DNA of 64,000 nt from NCED01 sp035493955 (GCA_035493955.1 DATJHI010000023.1:183438-247437); one strand, 5' to 3'; counted from the first letter of the stretch, positions 54,060 to 63,046 are shown. Program-made: numbers and translations. Notes: generated by a model from the letters alone, not told the origin.

Positions 54060-56903
54060 CTAGCCGCAGGCGCCGACCTCGTGGTTTACGGCCGAGGTGA
54101 TGTCCAGCGCCAGCTCATGCAGTCGCAACAGCGGCTGGAACAAGGTTTCGTGCTCCCGCGCATGGCCGTGGGCCACGTCTGCGCGATAGCTGGCCGGTTC
54201 TCCCCAGTCGGCGCCGCGCAGGGGCGCCGACTCGGTCAGGGGGAACAGCTCCGATAGGGTGGCGACGGCGCCCGGGATGTCGAGGCGCATCAGCCGTTCC
54301 TGCACCGCCGCCCGGTCGAGGCCGTGCTGGGGGTTGAAGGCGGGAATTTCCGCCGCCAGCCGGGCGATGCGCTGGAGGACGCCGGCGCGGATGGCGTGCA
54401 GCAACAGGAGCCGGTCCCGGCGGGCGCTCGCGGAAGGTCCCATCACCGTGGTCAGCCGCAGGCGTTCGCCCTGCAGGCGGCGCAGCACCCGCTCCAGCGG
54501 CTCATGCAGCCCGGCTTTGTCGGCGACCGCGGCCAGGCTTTCGAAGGCGCGCCGATCGGCCTCCTGCGCCCCGGCTTCGCTGGCCAGCCACAGGGCTGGG
54601 TCCATGATCTCGGCATAGGCGAAGAGGGCGTTGAGGCTCGACAGGTGGAAGGCCGCCTCAGCCATCTGCAGGGCCCGCCGGAAGCGCGGCGAGGCCGCGA
54701 ACAGGGCGGCGTAGGCCTTGGTGTCGCGAGCGGCGGCCAGACCCACGCCCTCCAGGGTATTGGCCAGCCAGCCGAGCTGATGCAGCACTCCGTTGTTGGG
54801 GATGGCGCGCAACTCGCCGACGTGGCGCAGGACGTGCGGTCCGGTCTGACCCTCGTTCTGGCGCTGCTCAGGCCGCGAACCGGTCCTCTGGAGCATCCGG
54901 GTGCCGAAGAGGCCGAGCAGGGCGACATAGTCCCGGTCGTCGACCAGGGCGGTGAAGGCCTGCTCGATCGCCGCGAAGAAATCCGAAGCGAATTCCGGGG
55001 CGGCATAGATCGGGTCGGCGCCTTCGACCGCCTCCGGCTCGGGCCCATAGGCGAAGGCGAGCACGCCGCGCACGGTCGCCAGGGCCGCGGACGGGGTGAA
55101 GAAGAGCAGATAACCCTCGCCGCCCTGGAAACTGGTCTCCTCGCGCAGGGCGATTCCCCGCTCGGCGAACTCGGCCCGGGCGCGGGGCGGGGCGACATAG
55201 CGCAGCCGGTCGCCCAGGCTGGCCGGGTGGCCGCCGCGGCCGATCGACTCCCCGTGGGTGTCGAAAAGCACGACTTCGAGCTCGGCAAGGCCTTCGCGCT
55301 TGACCAGCTCGGCGATGCGCAACTGCAGCCGCTCGATCTGGAAGGTGGCCGCCATCTGGCCGATGAACCGCCCGGAATCGGAAAAGCCGAACTCGACCGC
55401 CAGGCGCCCCTGGCGCTTCAGGTGGGCGCAGTAGTGGCGGCTCTTCATCGCCTCCTCGAACACCCGTTCGCCGCGCTCGAACCCCTCCTCGGTCTCGAAC
55501 AGGGGGGAGATCTCGACCTTGTCCTCCACCCCGAACAGCCGGGCGTAATAGAGCGCCGCCAGCAGGGTGAAGCCGGATTCGCATTCGGCGATCAGGAACC
55601 GGGTCGGGTTCGTCGCGTCCACATGCTTGGCGGTCTGGGCGATGGTCATCATCAGCCGCTTGGCCGGAGCCGGCTCGTCGACGAGGCTTCCGAAATTGAT
55701 GGTCTGTGGCTTCACGTCCCGCAGAAGTTTTTCGGCGGCGGCGAAATAGGCGCGCCGGTTGGCCGGGTCGCCGGGCTCCGTCGGCAGGTCGATCTGGCCG
55801 CGGATGGCGCTGTGCAGCTGGCCGGCGTTCAGCCGCACGTGCACCTGGGCGAGGCTGAGGCCCTGGGTCGCCACCGCCGCATGGGCGATCATCAGCCGTT
55901 CGCAGGTCTCGTCGTCGGCCTTGGCGGCGGCGCGCTGGAGCAGGTCGAGCAGGGGGGCGGGATCGACCAGGGCGTCGCGGCTCCCGGCGACCAGGACGCG
56001 GGCCAGGTGAGGAATCTCCCGCGGATCGTCCTTGGCCGCTCCGGCCAGGGCGAGCTGGTCGGCCACCGCCCCTGACGCGTTGTCGAGCAGGGCGGTCGCC
56101 TCGCCGACCCCGCCCAGCCCCGCCAGGGCCCGGCGGCAGCGCTGCAAGGCCCGTCGCTTCAGGTCGAGGCGCTTTTCCAGGCTGATCAGCCAGGTGACGT
56201 CGGTGCGCCCGTCGGTGTCGAAGCCGACCCAGGTCGCCAGGGTCGCCAGCTTCGGGACCAATTCGCGCCAACGATCGGGCCAGCGCCGCCGACCGACCGT
56301 GAGCGCCGCCCGGCGGGCCACGTCCAGGGCGTCGGCGGCGTTCTCCAGCGCCTGCACCGACCAGGCGTGCTCGAGATCGATGGTCAGGGGCTCGGGCGGC
56401 CGATGCCGCGACCGGCGGGCCAGGTCCAGGCGGGCGGCCCGGCCGGCTTCGTCCAGCGGACGGCCGCCAAGGTCGCGCGCCAGCCCCAGTTCGACCAGGG
56501 CCAGGGACAGGTCGTGAGTGAGGGAGAAGGTGGGGTGGCCGGTGAAGACCACGCCGAAGGCGGGGCGGGCCAGGGTGGTGCGATAGGCCTCGAAACCGCC
56601 CTCGGCCAGGCCCTCGAACAGCACCTCGAGGGCGGCGCGGTCGCTGTCCGGATCGCCCGCGCCCAGATAGGCGCCGAGCCGTTCGGCCCGGTCGGAGAAC
56701 CCCTCCACGGTCAGCGCCTGGACCGCCCCGGCGAGGTCAGGCAGGGCGAGCTCGCCGCGGTTCAGCCGTCCGGCCAGGTCGCGGGCGAAAGCGAGGATCG
56801 GATTGGCGAAGGGGTCGGCGGCGGCCGCCGCCCTGCGGGCGGCGAGATCGGCGGCCAGCCGGTCCTTCAGGGGCGCCTGCGCCCGTGCGTCTTGCTCGGT
56901 CAT
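54060..56903 (-). CDS. Divergent phosphoenolpyruvate-carboxylase-like protein
   Basis: 947 residues. The overall plan matches PEP carboxylase: GHPTFSLTH near residue 157 (TAHPTE position), a central SIGRGGHPA (GRGGGP position), and TGSRPEQRQ with GELRAIPNNG. The match is imperfect: the FHGRGGSIGRGG segment reads DTHGESIGRGG, two residues shorter, and the C-terminus ends NHEVGACG instead of the NTG that reaches the active site in classical enzymes. It could be a genuine carboxylase of a divergent clade replenishing oxaloacetate, or a related enzyme. It is preceded by the flagellin gene on the same strand, with a terminator between. Confidence 0.75.
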   Translation of the reverse strand: MTEQDARAQAPLKDRLAADLAARRAAAAADPFANPILAFARDLAGRLNRGELALPDLAGAVQALTVEGFSDRAERLGAYLGAGDPDSDRAALEVLFEGLAEGGFEAYRTTLARPAFGVVFTGHPTFSLTHDLSLALVELGLARDLGGRPLDEAGRAARLDLARRSRHRPPEPLTIDLEHAWSVQALENAADALDVARRAALTVGRRRWPDRWRELVPKLATLATWVGFDTDGRTDVTWLISLEKRLDLKRRALQRCRRALAGLGGVGEATALLDNASGAVADQLALAGAAKDDPREIPHLARVLVAGSRDALVDPAPLLDLLQRAAAKADDETCERLMIAHAAVATQGLSLAQVHVRLNAGQLHSAIRGQIDLPTEPGDPANRRAYFAAAEKLLRDVKPQTINFGSLVDEPAPAKRLMMTIAQTAKHVDATNPTRFLIAECESGFTLLAALYYARLFGVEDKVEISPLFETEEGFERGERVFEEAMKSRHYCAHLKRQGRLAVEFGFSDSGRFIGQMAATFQIERLQLRIAELVKREGLAELEVVLFDTHGESIGRGGHPASLGDRLRYVAPPRARAEFAERGIALREETSFQGGEGYLLFFTPSAALATVRGVLAFAYGPEPEAVEGADPIYAAPEFASDFFAAIEQAFTALVDDRDYVALLGLFGTRMLQRTGSRPEQRQNEGQTGPHVLRHVGELRAIPNNGVLHQLGWLANTLEGVGLAAARDTKAYAALFAASPRFRRALQMAEAAFHLSSLNALFAYAEIMDPALWLASEAGAQEADRRAFESLAAVADKAGLHEPLERVLRRLQGERLRLTTVMGPSASARRDRLLLLHAIRAGVLQRIARLAAEIPAFNPQHGLDRAAVQERLMRLDIPGAVATLSELFPLTESAPLRGADWGEPASYRADVAHGHAREHETLFQPLLRLHELALDITSAVNHEVGACG

Positions 56904-56968
56904 GATCGCCCGTGGTCCCGCGCGCCAAACGTCTGGCTTTTAGCGGTGTTCCCGGGCCGGCGGTCATG

Positions 56969-57000
56969 AAAAAGGGGCAGGACGACTGGCGTCCTGCCCC
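56969..57000 (-). terminator. Rho-independent terminator of flagellin gene
   Basis: On the minus strand a perfect 10-bp stem (GGGGCAGGAC / GTCCTGCCCC, 7-base loop) is followed by TTTTT, 28 bases after the flagellin stop. It is the best intrinsic terminator in the window. Confidence 0.9.
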
Positions 57001-57028
57001 GCGCTCAAAGCTTGGGCGTGGTCCGGGG

Positions 57029-57871
57029 TTAGCGGAACAGCGCGAGCAGCGAGCTCTTCGAGGAGTTGGCGATCGACAGCGCCTGGATGCCGAGCTGCTG
57101 CTTGCTTTGCAGGGCCTGCAGGTTGGCGCTTTCCTTGGCGAGGTCCGCGTCGACCAGGTTGCCGACGCCGGCGGTCATGGTGTCCTGCAGCTTGCCGAGG
57201 AAGTCGAGGTGGGTCTGCAACGCCTGGGAGCCGGTGCCGAGCTGGGCCACGGCGGCGTTGACGTTGGTGATCGAGCTGCTGATCTGAAGGGCCAGGGCCG
57301 ACGCCGCGCCCGACGAGGCGAAACTGGCGCCGACGGTGAAGACGATGATGCCGCCGACGGCGCCGGAGGTCAGGCCCATGACTTTGGCCTGGACCGTCAG
57401 CTTCTGGGTGCCGGTGGCGTCGGCCAGCGAATAGAGGCTGGTCGCGCCGGTCTTCAACATGTTGGTGCCGTTGAAGGAGGCGTTGCTGATGGTCTTGGAG
57501 ATCTGGTTGCGCAGGGCCACGAAGTCGTTGTTCATGGCCGTGCGGCTGTTGGTGTCCAGCGAGGTGTCCGCGGCGGCCAGCGCCTTGGTCTTCATCTGGT
57601 TCAGAAGGTCGGAGATGGTCTGACCGGCGGCCATGGCCACGTCGACGGTGGACTGGCCGCGCTGGATCGAATCCTTCACCGAATCCAGGGCGCTGACGTC
57701 GGCGCGGGTGTTCTGGGCGATCGCCCAGATGGCGCCGTTGTCCTTGGCGCTGCTCACCTTCAGGCCGGTGGAGATGCGGTTCTGGGTGGTGGTCAGGTCG
57801 GTGTTGGTGGCGTTGAGGTTCTGCAGGGCGACCATCGCCCCGACATTGGTGTTGATGCTGTTTGTCGCCAT
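57029..57871 (-). CDS. Flagellin
   Basis: 280 residues, close to Caulobacter flagellins. The conserved D0/D1 helices at both ends are clear: NSINTNVGAMVALQNLNATNTDLTTTQNRISTGLKV at the N-terminus and LVDADLAKESANLQALQSKQQLGIQALSIANSSKSSLLALF at the C-terminus. There is no D2/D3 expansion. The short middle contains an unusually hydrophobic stretch (GGIIVFTVGASFASSG). It forms the extracellular filament, exported by the flagellar type III system. AAGGG precedes the ATG. A strong terminator follows, so it is monocistronic. Confidence 0.95.
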   Translation of the reverse strand: MATNSINTNVGAMVALQNLNATNTDLTTTQNRISTGLKVSSAKDNGAIWAIAQNTRADVSALDSVKDSIQRGQSTVDVAMAAGQTISDLLNQMKTKALAAADTSLDTNSRTAMNNDFVALRNQISKTISNASFNGTNMLKTGATSLYSLADATGTQKLTVQAKVMGLTSGAVGGIIVFTVGASFASSGAASALALQISSSITNVNAAVAQLGTGSQALQTHLDFLGKLQDTMTAGVGNLVDADLAKESANLQALQSKQQLGIQALSIANSSKSSLLALFR

Positions 57872-58152
57872 GGTTCAAGGCCCTTTTCTTAGGGAGACCC
57901 CGCCGTTTTGGTAGGGTTTTCTATGGTGCTTGAGCCGCCGATTTCCGACTTCTCGAAAAACATATTCGATCAAATCAATAAAAACGGACTGAATGGGCGT
58001 GGTTAAGTGTTTATGACTATAAAGAATGCCTTAATAATCTTCGTCTCGACTGGAGGTGTCGCTGCTGCTTTTGGGACCAAGCGGAATGCCCGGCCTTTCT
58101 TCCTGCGCCGTCCGAGGTGCAGTATGAGCGTGCAAGGCGAGGGAGATTCCAG
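57872..58152. other. AT-richer flagellin upstream region
   Basis: This 281-base gap is notably AT-rich compared with its surroundings and holds the divergent promoters of flagellin and the next gene. I could not identify a convincing sigma-54 (GG-N10-GC) element. TAAA-N7-TTAA at 58020-58034 is a degenerate CtrA-like site. No open reading frame of note is present. Confidence 0.4.
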
Positions 58153-58737
58153 ATGAGGTCTGCGGCGGGCATTCGGGCGGCGGGGTCGCTGGTCCTGACG
58201 CTGACCGTTTCGACTGCGGCCTTGGCGGCTTCCAACGTCCCGGTCACCGAGCGGCGGGACAATCTCGAATCGGCGGTCAGCACTCCGATCGAAGACCTGA
58301 ACCTGAAGAAGATCCCCATCCCTGAGGTGCTCAACCGGGCGGTGGCCAATCCCTACGACCTCAGGACCATGGACCGGTGCCCGAACATCGCCGCCGAGGT
58401 CCTGCGCCTGGACGCCGCCCTCGGGCCGGACAAGGACGAGCCGCCCCTGGTCGACACCCGCACCCTCAACGAAAAGCGCGGCAACACCGCTTCCAGCGTC
58501 CTGCGCGTGGGGGTGGAGGCGGTGACGCCGTACCGGGGCCTGGTCCGCCGGGTCACCGGCGCCCAGGCCTATGAGAAGACCGTGGCGACGGCGGTGCAGT
58601 TCGGCTTCGCGCGGCGCGGCTTCCTCAAGGGTATGGCCATGAAGATGAACTGCGCGCCGCCGGCCTCGCCTACCTGGTTCCGGCCCGCTCCGACCGCCCG
58701 GCCCGCCGCGGCGAGGCCTACCCCGCAGCGGCGGTGA
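58153..58737 (+). CDS. Exported conserved hypothetical protein
   Basis: 194 residues from the ATG at 58153 (GGGAG about 9 bases upstream). The signal peptide is about 1-29 (ending TAALAA). The mature part includes IEDLNLKKIPIPEVLNRAVANPYDL and a conserved-looking core with TPYRGLVRRVTGAQAYEKTV, then a Pro/Arg-rich disordered tail. Two cysteines (about 79 and 172) are present. I do not recognise the family. It is divergent from flagellin; whether it is linked to motility is open. Confidence 0.65.
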   Translation: MRSAAGIRAAGSLVLTLTVSTAALAASNVPVTERRDNLESAVSTPIEDLNLKKIPIPEVLNRAVANPYDLRTMDRCPNIAAEVLRLDAALGPDKDEPPLVDTRTLNEKRGNTASSVLRVGVEAVTPYRGLVRRVTGAQAYEKTVATAVQFGFARRGFLKGMAMKMNCAPPASPTWFRPAPTARPAAARPTPQRR

Positions 58738-58779
58738 CGAGGGCGCGGGCGGACCTGGCCGTCGCCATGTCCCCCGTTC

Positions 58780-61704
58780 TCAGGAGAACAGCTTGCGGAA
58801 CTCCAGGTGGACGGTGCGCCCCTCCGGGTCGAGGTAGGCGGGCTGATAGCTGAGCGGGGTGGCGCCGGTGGCGTCGCGGACCTGCTGGCGGGTGTTGAAC
58901 AGGTTGTTGAAGGTCAGGGTCAGCCGCGAACCGCGCAGCCAGGGCCGGCCCGCGACCACCGAGGGCATGGTCCCCAGGTTGGCGAACAGGCGGAAATTGA
59001 CCACGGCCAGGCTAGAGAAGGCGAGGGGGCCTGTCGTGGGCGCCGCGCCGCCGTTCACCGTGGTGCCGGCCTGCCAGGTGCCCGTGAGCCTGGCGCCGAA
59101 GCCTTTCAGGGTCAGGCCGGCCTGAGCCTGGAGCTGGTGATGGGGCGTGCCCCCGCCGCCGCCCGCGGCCGCGCCGTTCAGGAGATCAAGCAGCGGCCCG
59201 CCTGGCCGAACCAGGATCCGGTCCTCGAAGACCACGGTATGGTAGAAGGCGAGCTGGATCTGGGCCGCCTGGGCGTCGCCCTGACCGCCGCCGCGACCGC
59301 CGCCGCCTCCGCGTCCACCGCCTCCACCGCCGCCGCCGCCGCCGCCGAAGGCTCGCTGGCCGCCGGGCGGTCCGCCGCCGCCCGGCCCGCCACGGCCATT
59401 GGGGCCGGCGTCGGCAGGCGCCGCCTGCACCCCGTCCGGGCCGGGCGGAGGAGGTTGGCCCGGGGCGCCTTGCGGGCCCGGAGGGCCCTGGCCGGGCCTG
59501 GGCGCGTTGCCGGCCAGCAAGGCGCGCCGGTTCGCCTGTGGCGGGGCGGGCGGGGGCGCAGGGCCGAGCCGGTGGATGAAGTTGACCCCCCAGCGCAGTT
59601 CCTTGTGGTCCTGGCGGGCGAAATTGACCGGCCGGTAGTCCACCTGGATCAGGTCGCCGGCGGCGTCGCGAAGGAACCGGTCGGGGAAGGCCGCCTCGAT
59701 GTCGGCGGTCGCCGCCGGGAAGGTGGCGATCGGGTTCTCGATCCGGGACGAGATATAGTTGGCGGTGAAGGTCAGGTCCTTGGCCGGGAACGGCTTGAGC
59801 GTCAGGCCGAGCTTGAGGACATCGCGATGGTCCGCCCGCAGGCCCGCGGCCCCCCCGGTGATCTTGTCGACCTCGACCGTTTGGCCGGTGACGTAGTCGA
59901 ACAGACGCACCCCGGGCGTGATCAGCACCGGATTGCCCAGTTGCTGGACCGTCGGGGCGGTCTGGTCGCGGGTGTGGGAGAAGATCAGGCTGACGCCGGT
60001 CATCGGGCTCCAGTTCAGGCCGTAGCCCAAGGCCTGGAGCGTGCCGAACCCCGACACATGGTCGAGGGCGGCGTTGGCATTGGCCGACAGTTCGCCCAGG
60101 AACGGCAGCACCTTGTTGCGGCGGCTGGCGATGGGCGCGTCGATGCTGACCTGGCCGTTCAGGGTGTCGCGCGTCAGGGCGATGTCCTGGATCGCGCCGA
60201 ACCGCTGCGAGCGCGTGTCGAAGGCGCCGAGGGAGCCGCTGCCGCGGAAGCTGGTGGTCACTTGGCCGGCGGGCAGCCTGAACAGCGACCCGTTGACCAG
60301 GAGACGGAAGTTGGCGGTGTCCTGCTTGGACCGCGTCTTGTTGGGCGCCTGGGGCGTGATCAGGGCGCCGGGGAGGGGACCGAACGGGTTGAGGCTGGGG
60401 GAGCCGGCGTCGAGCAGGGCCTGGACCCCGGTCACATCGAGTCCCGTGTCGCTGGAGACCCTGGATTCGACGTGGTCGTAGTTGCCGGTCAGGTTCACCC
60501 GCCACAGGCCGAAGGTCCGGTTGAAGCCCACGCCCAGGTGGCCGGTCCAGCCGTCGGTTCGCTGCCGCAGGGGCCCGTAGGCGTCGAGCGAACGGTCGAC
60601 CAGCACGCTCGAGCCGAAGGGCGAGAACGGGTCGGCGGCGGGGACCAGCAGGCTCACCCCCGGCAGGCCCTGCAGGCTTTCGCTGGTGTTGGCGCTCAAG
60701 GTGGCGTTCACCGTGGCGGAGACGCCGCCGAGGATCACCCGGCTCAGCACCCCGTTGGCGGAGACCGACTGGGTCGCGGGCGCCAAGGTGCGATAGCGTC
60801 CGCTGTCTCCTGGGTTCTGCACCCCCGCCGTGGGGGCGAAATCGGCCAGGTTCGGGGCCCGGGCCGAGGCTACGCCGGGCACGCCTGCGATGGTCACCGG
60901 CCGGCCGACCAGGGTGCTGAGCGCCGGAATCGTTCCGCCTCCCGGTGCGGTGACGTTGCCGGCTAGGTCGAAGGGCTGGCCGGCGGTCAGCGGCGTCAGG
61001 TCGCGCTCGTTCTCGGTCAGGGCCGAGTTCGCCTCGTACTTGAGGTTCAGGTTCAGGCGATTGTCGCCCAGCACCTTGAACTGGTTCGCCTCCAGGTTGC
61101 CCGTCGCCTGCCCGCCTTCGGACGGCGCGCTCGCCTCCAACTCGGCGGTGACTGCGCGGAAGGCCGGACGCAGGACGATGTTCACCACCCGCTGGTTGGC
61201 CGAATAGCCGTATTTGAGCGACACCTCCTCGGGCAGGACGTCGACGCGCAGGATCGCCTCGGTGGGAATGTCGCGGACTTCGTTCATCCCCGAAATCGGC
61301 TTGCCGTTCAGGAGAACCACCGGGGCCTCGCCGCCACGACCCCGATCGCTCTGGGTCTGGGGGGCCAGCTCGTTGAGCAGCTGGGATACAGTCGAGACGC
61401 CGTAAGCCTCGACGTCTTCAGGGCTGAGCTGCAATTCCGGGGCGATGTCGCTGATGACGGCTCCGACCTCGGCGCGCGCGGCCGACACCACCACCTCGGA
61501 CACCTGGGTGTCGTGGCCCTGGGCGGGCGCCGCAGCCGGGGCCGCCAGGGCGGCGGACGTTGCACCGAGACCGATGAAGGCGGCGAAGCCGATGCTGCAA
61601 AGCAGGGACTTGGACAGGGCGCCGCCGGCGCGGCGCGGCGCAAACGCGATAGGCTGGAAAATGACCGACTCCCCTCGACTCCCGCCCGAACTTTTACCCT
61701 CCAA
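58780..61704 (-). CDS. TonB-dependent outer-membrane receptor with collagen-like/poly-Gly insert
   Basis: 974 residues from a TTG at 61704. A strong AGGGGAG lies just before an ATT codon 15 residues inside, so the true start is unsure. The signal segment ends near SAALAAPAAAPAQ, followed by a compact plug (about 80-185: VSQLLNELAPQTQ, APVVLLNGKPISGMNEVRDIP). A long beta-barrel ends LEFRKLFS. Unusually, at roughly 59270-59570 the barrel is interrupted by GPPGPQGAPGQPP-type and poly-Gly sequence, probably in an extracellular loop or a disordered segment. It should import a scarce ligand, but none can be named. Confidence 0.85.
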   Translation of the reverse strand: MEGKSSGGSRGESVIFQPIAFAPRRAGGALSKSLLCSIGFAAFIGLGATSAALAAPAAAPAQGHDTQVSEVVVSAARAEVGAVISDIAPELQLSPEDVEAYGVSTVSQLLNELAPQTQSDRGRGGEAPVVLLNGKPISGMNEVRDIPTEAILRVDVLPEEVSLKYGYSANQRVVNIVLRPAFRAVTAELEASAPSEGGQATGNLEANQFKVLGDNRLNLNLKYEANSALTENERDLTPLTAGQPFDLAGNVTAPGGGTIPALSTLVGRPVTIAGVPGVASARAPNLADFAPTAGVQNPGDSGRYRTLAPATQSVSANGVLSRVILGGVSATVNATLSANTSESLQGLPGVSLLVPAADPFSPFGSSVLVDRSLDAYGPLRQRTDGWTGHLGVGFNRTFGLWRVNLTGNYDHVESRVSSDTGLDVTGVQALLDAGSPSLNPFGPLPGALITPQAPNKTRSKQDTANFRLLVNGSLFRLPAGQVTTSFRGSGSLGAFDTRSQRFGAIQDIALTRDTLNGQVSIDAPIASRRNKVLPFLGELSANANAALDHVSGFGTLQALGYGLNWSPMTGVSLIFSHTRDQTAPTVQQLGNPVLITPGVRLFDYVTGQTVEVDKITGGAAGLRADHRDVLKLGLTLKPFPAKDLTFTANYISSRIENPIATFPAATADIEAAFPDRFLRDAAGDLIQVDYRPVNFARQDHKELRWGVNFIHRLGPAPPPAPPQANRRALLAGNAPRPGQGPPGPQGAPGQPPPPGPDGVQAAPADAGPNGRGGPGGGGPPGGQRAFGGGGGGGGGGGRGGGGGRGGGQGDAQAAQIQLAFYHTVVFEDRILVRPGGPLLDLLNGAAAGGGGGTPHHQLQAQAGLTLKGFGARLTGTWQAGTTVNGGAAPTTGPLAFSSLAVVNFRLFANLGTMPSVVAGRPWLRGSRLTLTFNNLFNTRQQVRDATGATPLSYQPAYLDPEGRTVHLEFRKLFS

Positions 61705-61807
61705 CGGGCGGCGTCGAGCCTAAGTCACTAACGGGGATCGGCGGGTTTTCCGTCGCCGGTGGCGGGAAGCCGCGCCCGATCGGACGCAGCTTCCACGCCG
61801 CCCGAAT

Positions 61808-62089
61808 CTAGAACGTGATCCAGACGCCGTTGCGCCAGTAGCCCCGCCCGGCGTGGTCTTCGCGCCATTGATAGCGGGCGACCTTCTCGTGCGCCCGGCG
61901 CCAGGCGTCATTGTGGAATACGACCCCGGCGGCCCGCGGGTAGTTCTTGTAGTGGGTGGTCACATGCCAGCAGTCGCCCCAGCGGTTGCAGGCGACGTCG
62001 GCGGAGGCCGGAGTGCTGACCGCCAGCGTGCCGGCAGCCACGACGGTCGCGAAGGCGGCGCCGATCATAGTGGTCTTGAGGATGGTCAT
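61808..62089 (-). CDS. Small exported protein, unknown function
   Basis: 93 residues from the ATG at 62089, with GGAGAT upstream. The signal peptide spans about 1-30 (ending TPASA). The mature protein of ~63 residues contains two cysteines (CNRWGDCW), many Trp, His and Tyr residues and a C-terminal YWRNGVWITF. It resembles small periplasmic proteins common in Caulobacterales and Rhizobiales. The two Cys could form a disulfide. Function is unknown. Confidence 0.65.
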   Translation of the reverse strand: MTILKTTMIGAAFATVVAAGTLAVSTPASADVACNRWGDCWHVTTHYKNYPRAAGVVFHNDAWRRAHEKVARYQWREDHAGRGYWRNGVWITF

Positions 62090-62291
62090 TGTCGGATCTC
62101 CTTTCCGTTGCGAAGCGGATGCTGGAGAACCCCCAAGGAGCCAAGGTCGTTCCGCTGACGGACGCCGGTGAGCGCAGGCGCCCAGCGGGGCGCGCACTTC
62201 AAGTCGCCGACAAGGTGAATGGCCTTTCCGGCCCTTAGGATTTCATTGACCTGATGCTGGCACGGTTTCCCCACGTCGACGGGAGGCCAGC

Positions 62292-62423
62292 ATGACCAAC
62301 GCTGGATTGCGCTTCGCCGAACGCAAGGCCCCGCCTGTCCCCTGGACCAAGGCGCGTTTCGCCATTTGGGTGCTGTTGTTGATGGCCCTGGCCGCCTGGG
62401 GCGCGCTGATCGTCACCTGGTAG
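62292..62423 (+). CDS. Very small membrane protein (43 residues)
   Basis: An ATG at 62292 preceded by GGGAGG opens a 43-residue frame: a polar basic start (TNAGLRFAERKAPPVPWTKA) and one clear transmembrane helix (about 22-43, ARFAIWVLLLMALAAWGALIV). The good ribosome site, codon pattern and hydrophobic helix support a real small protein. It stands alone, divergent from the preceding exported protein gene. Family unknown. Confidence 0.6.
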   Translation: MTNAGLRFAERKAPPVPWTKARFAIWVLLLMALAAWGALIVTW

Positions 62424-62480
62424 GAGCCAGAGCGGAATCCACATCCCGCCCTAACCACCTGGAATAAATCAATTTATGGG

Positions 62481-62870
62481 CTAGCGCGATCGACGCCCCA
62501 GATGCGCCTCCGCCCGCAAGGCCAGGCCATGGGCCGCGCAGACGCGAAGGAACACGCCGAGGGAAGCGTAGTCGGCCCCGGTCCCGCCGCGACAGTTGGC
62601 CAGGGCCTTGGCCCGTCCCGCGGTAGCCGCTTCGGCGGCGCGGCGGACGGCGGTGACGGTGATCAGCTCGCCCGCCTGGGGATGGAAACCGGTCAGATCG
62701 GAGAAACCCTGGGCGTCCACCACTATGGCCGAGGTGTCGAAGGCCCCAGGCTGCTGGAGTAGTTCGCCGGCGTCGTGGAATCCTCGCTGGGAGGGTTCCG
62801 GCAGCTCGGCGGCCCCATCGTGGGTGACCGCCTGAAGGCGCCAACTTGCGCCGGTGGTTTTACGCGACAT
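62481..62870 (-). CDS. Hypothetical cytoplasmic protein
   Basis: 129 residues, no signal or membrane segment. Third codon positions are strongly GC, as expected of a coding frame here. Segments such as ASLGVFLRVCAAHGLALRAEAHL and ELITVTAVRRAAEAATAGRAKALANCRGGTG suggest a helical alpha/beta protein. No ribosome site is obvious before the ATG at 62870, so expression is not certain. No family recognised. Confidence 0.45.
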   Translation of the reverse strand: MSRKTTGASWRLQAVTHDGAAELPEPSQRGFHDAGELLQQPGAFDTSAIVVDAQGFSDLTGFHPQAGELITVTAVRRAAEAATAGRAKALANCRGGTGADYASLGVFLRVCAAHGLALRAEAHLGRRSR

Positions 62871-63032
62871 GTACGCTCACGCTCAAAACTGGCCTCTCGG
62901 GCAGGCCCGGCCGGATCGTGGCGGCGAAAACCCGGCCTGCCAATAGCCGACGTCCGTCCTGGCGCGATCGTGTTCTGGAGCCGGATCGACGGCGACGCGC
63001 ATCCCAAACGCCGTTTCATGCGTTTAAGGGCG

Positions 63033-63046
63033 TCCCGAGGTCGGGA
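63033..63046. promoter_or_regulatory. Palindrome upstream of the second glycine-zipper gene
   Basis: TCCCGA-GG-TCGGGA is a perfect inverted repeat, extendable to GCG.../...CGC with one missing base, ending 29 bases before the ATG of the glycine-zipper gene. It could be an operator or a leader hairpin. Confidence 0.35.

Noticed and set aside
57872..58152. Sigma-54 promoter for flagellin
   Set aside because: I searched for GG-N10-GC on the minus strand and found only off-spacing matches, so none is claimed.
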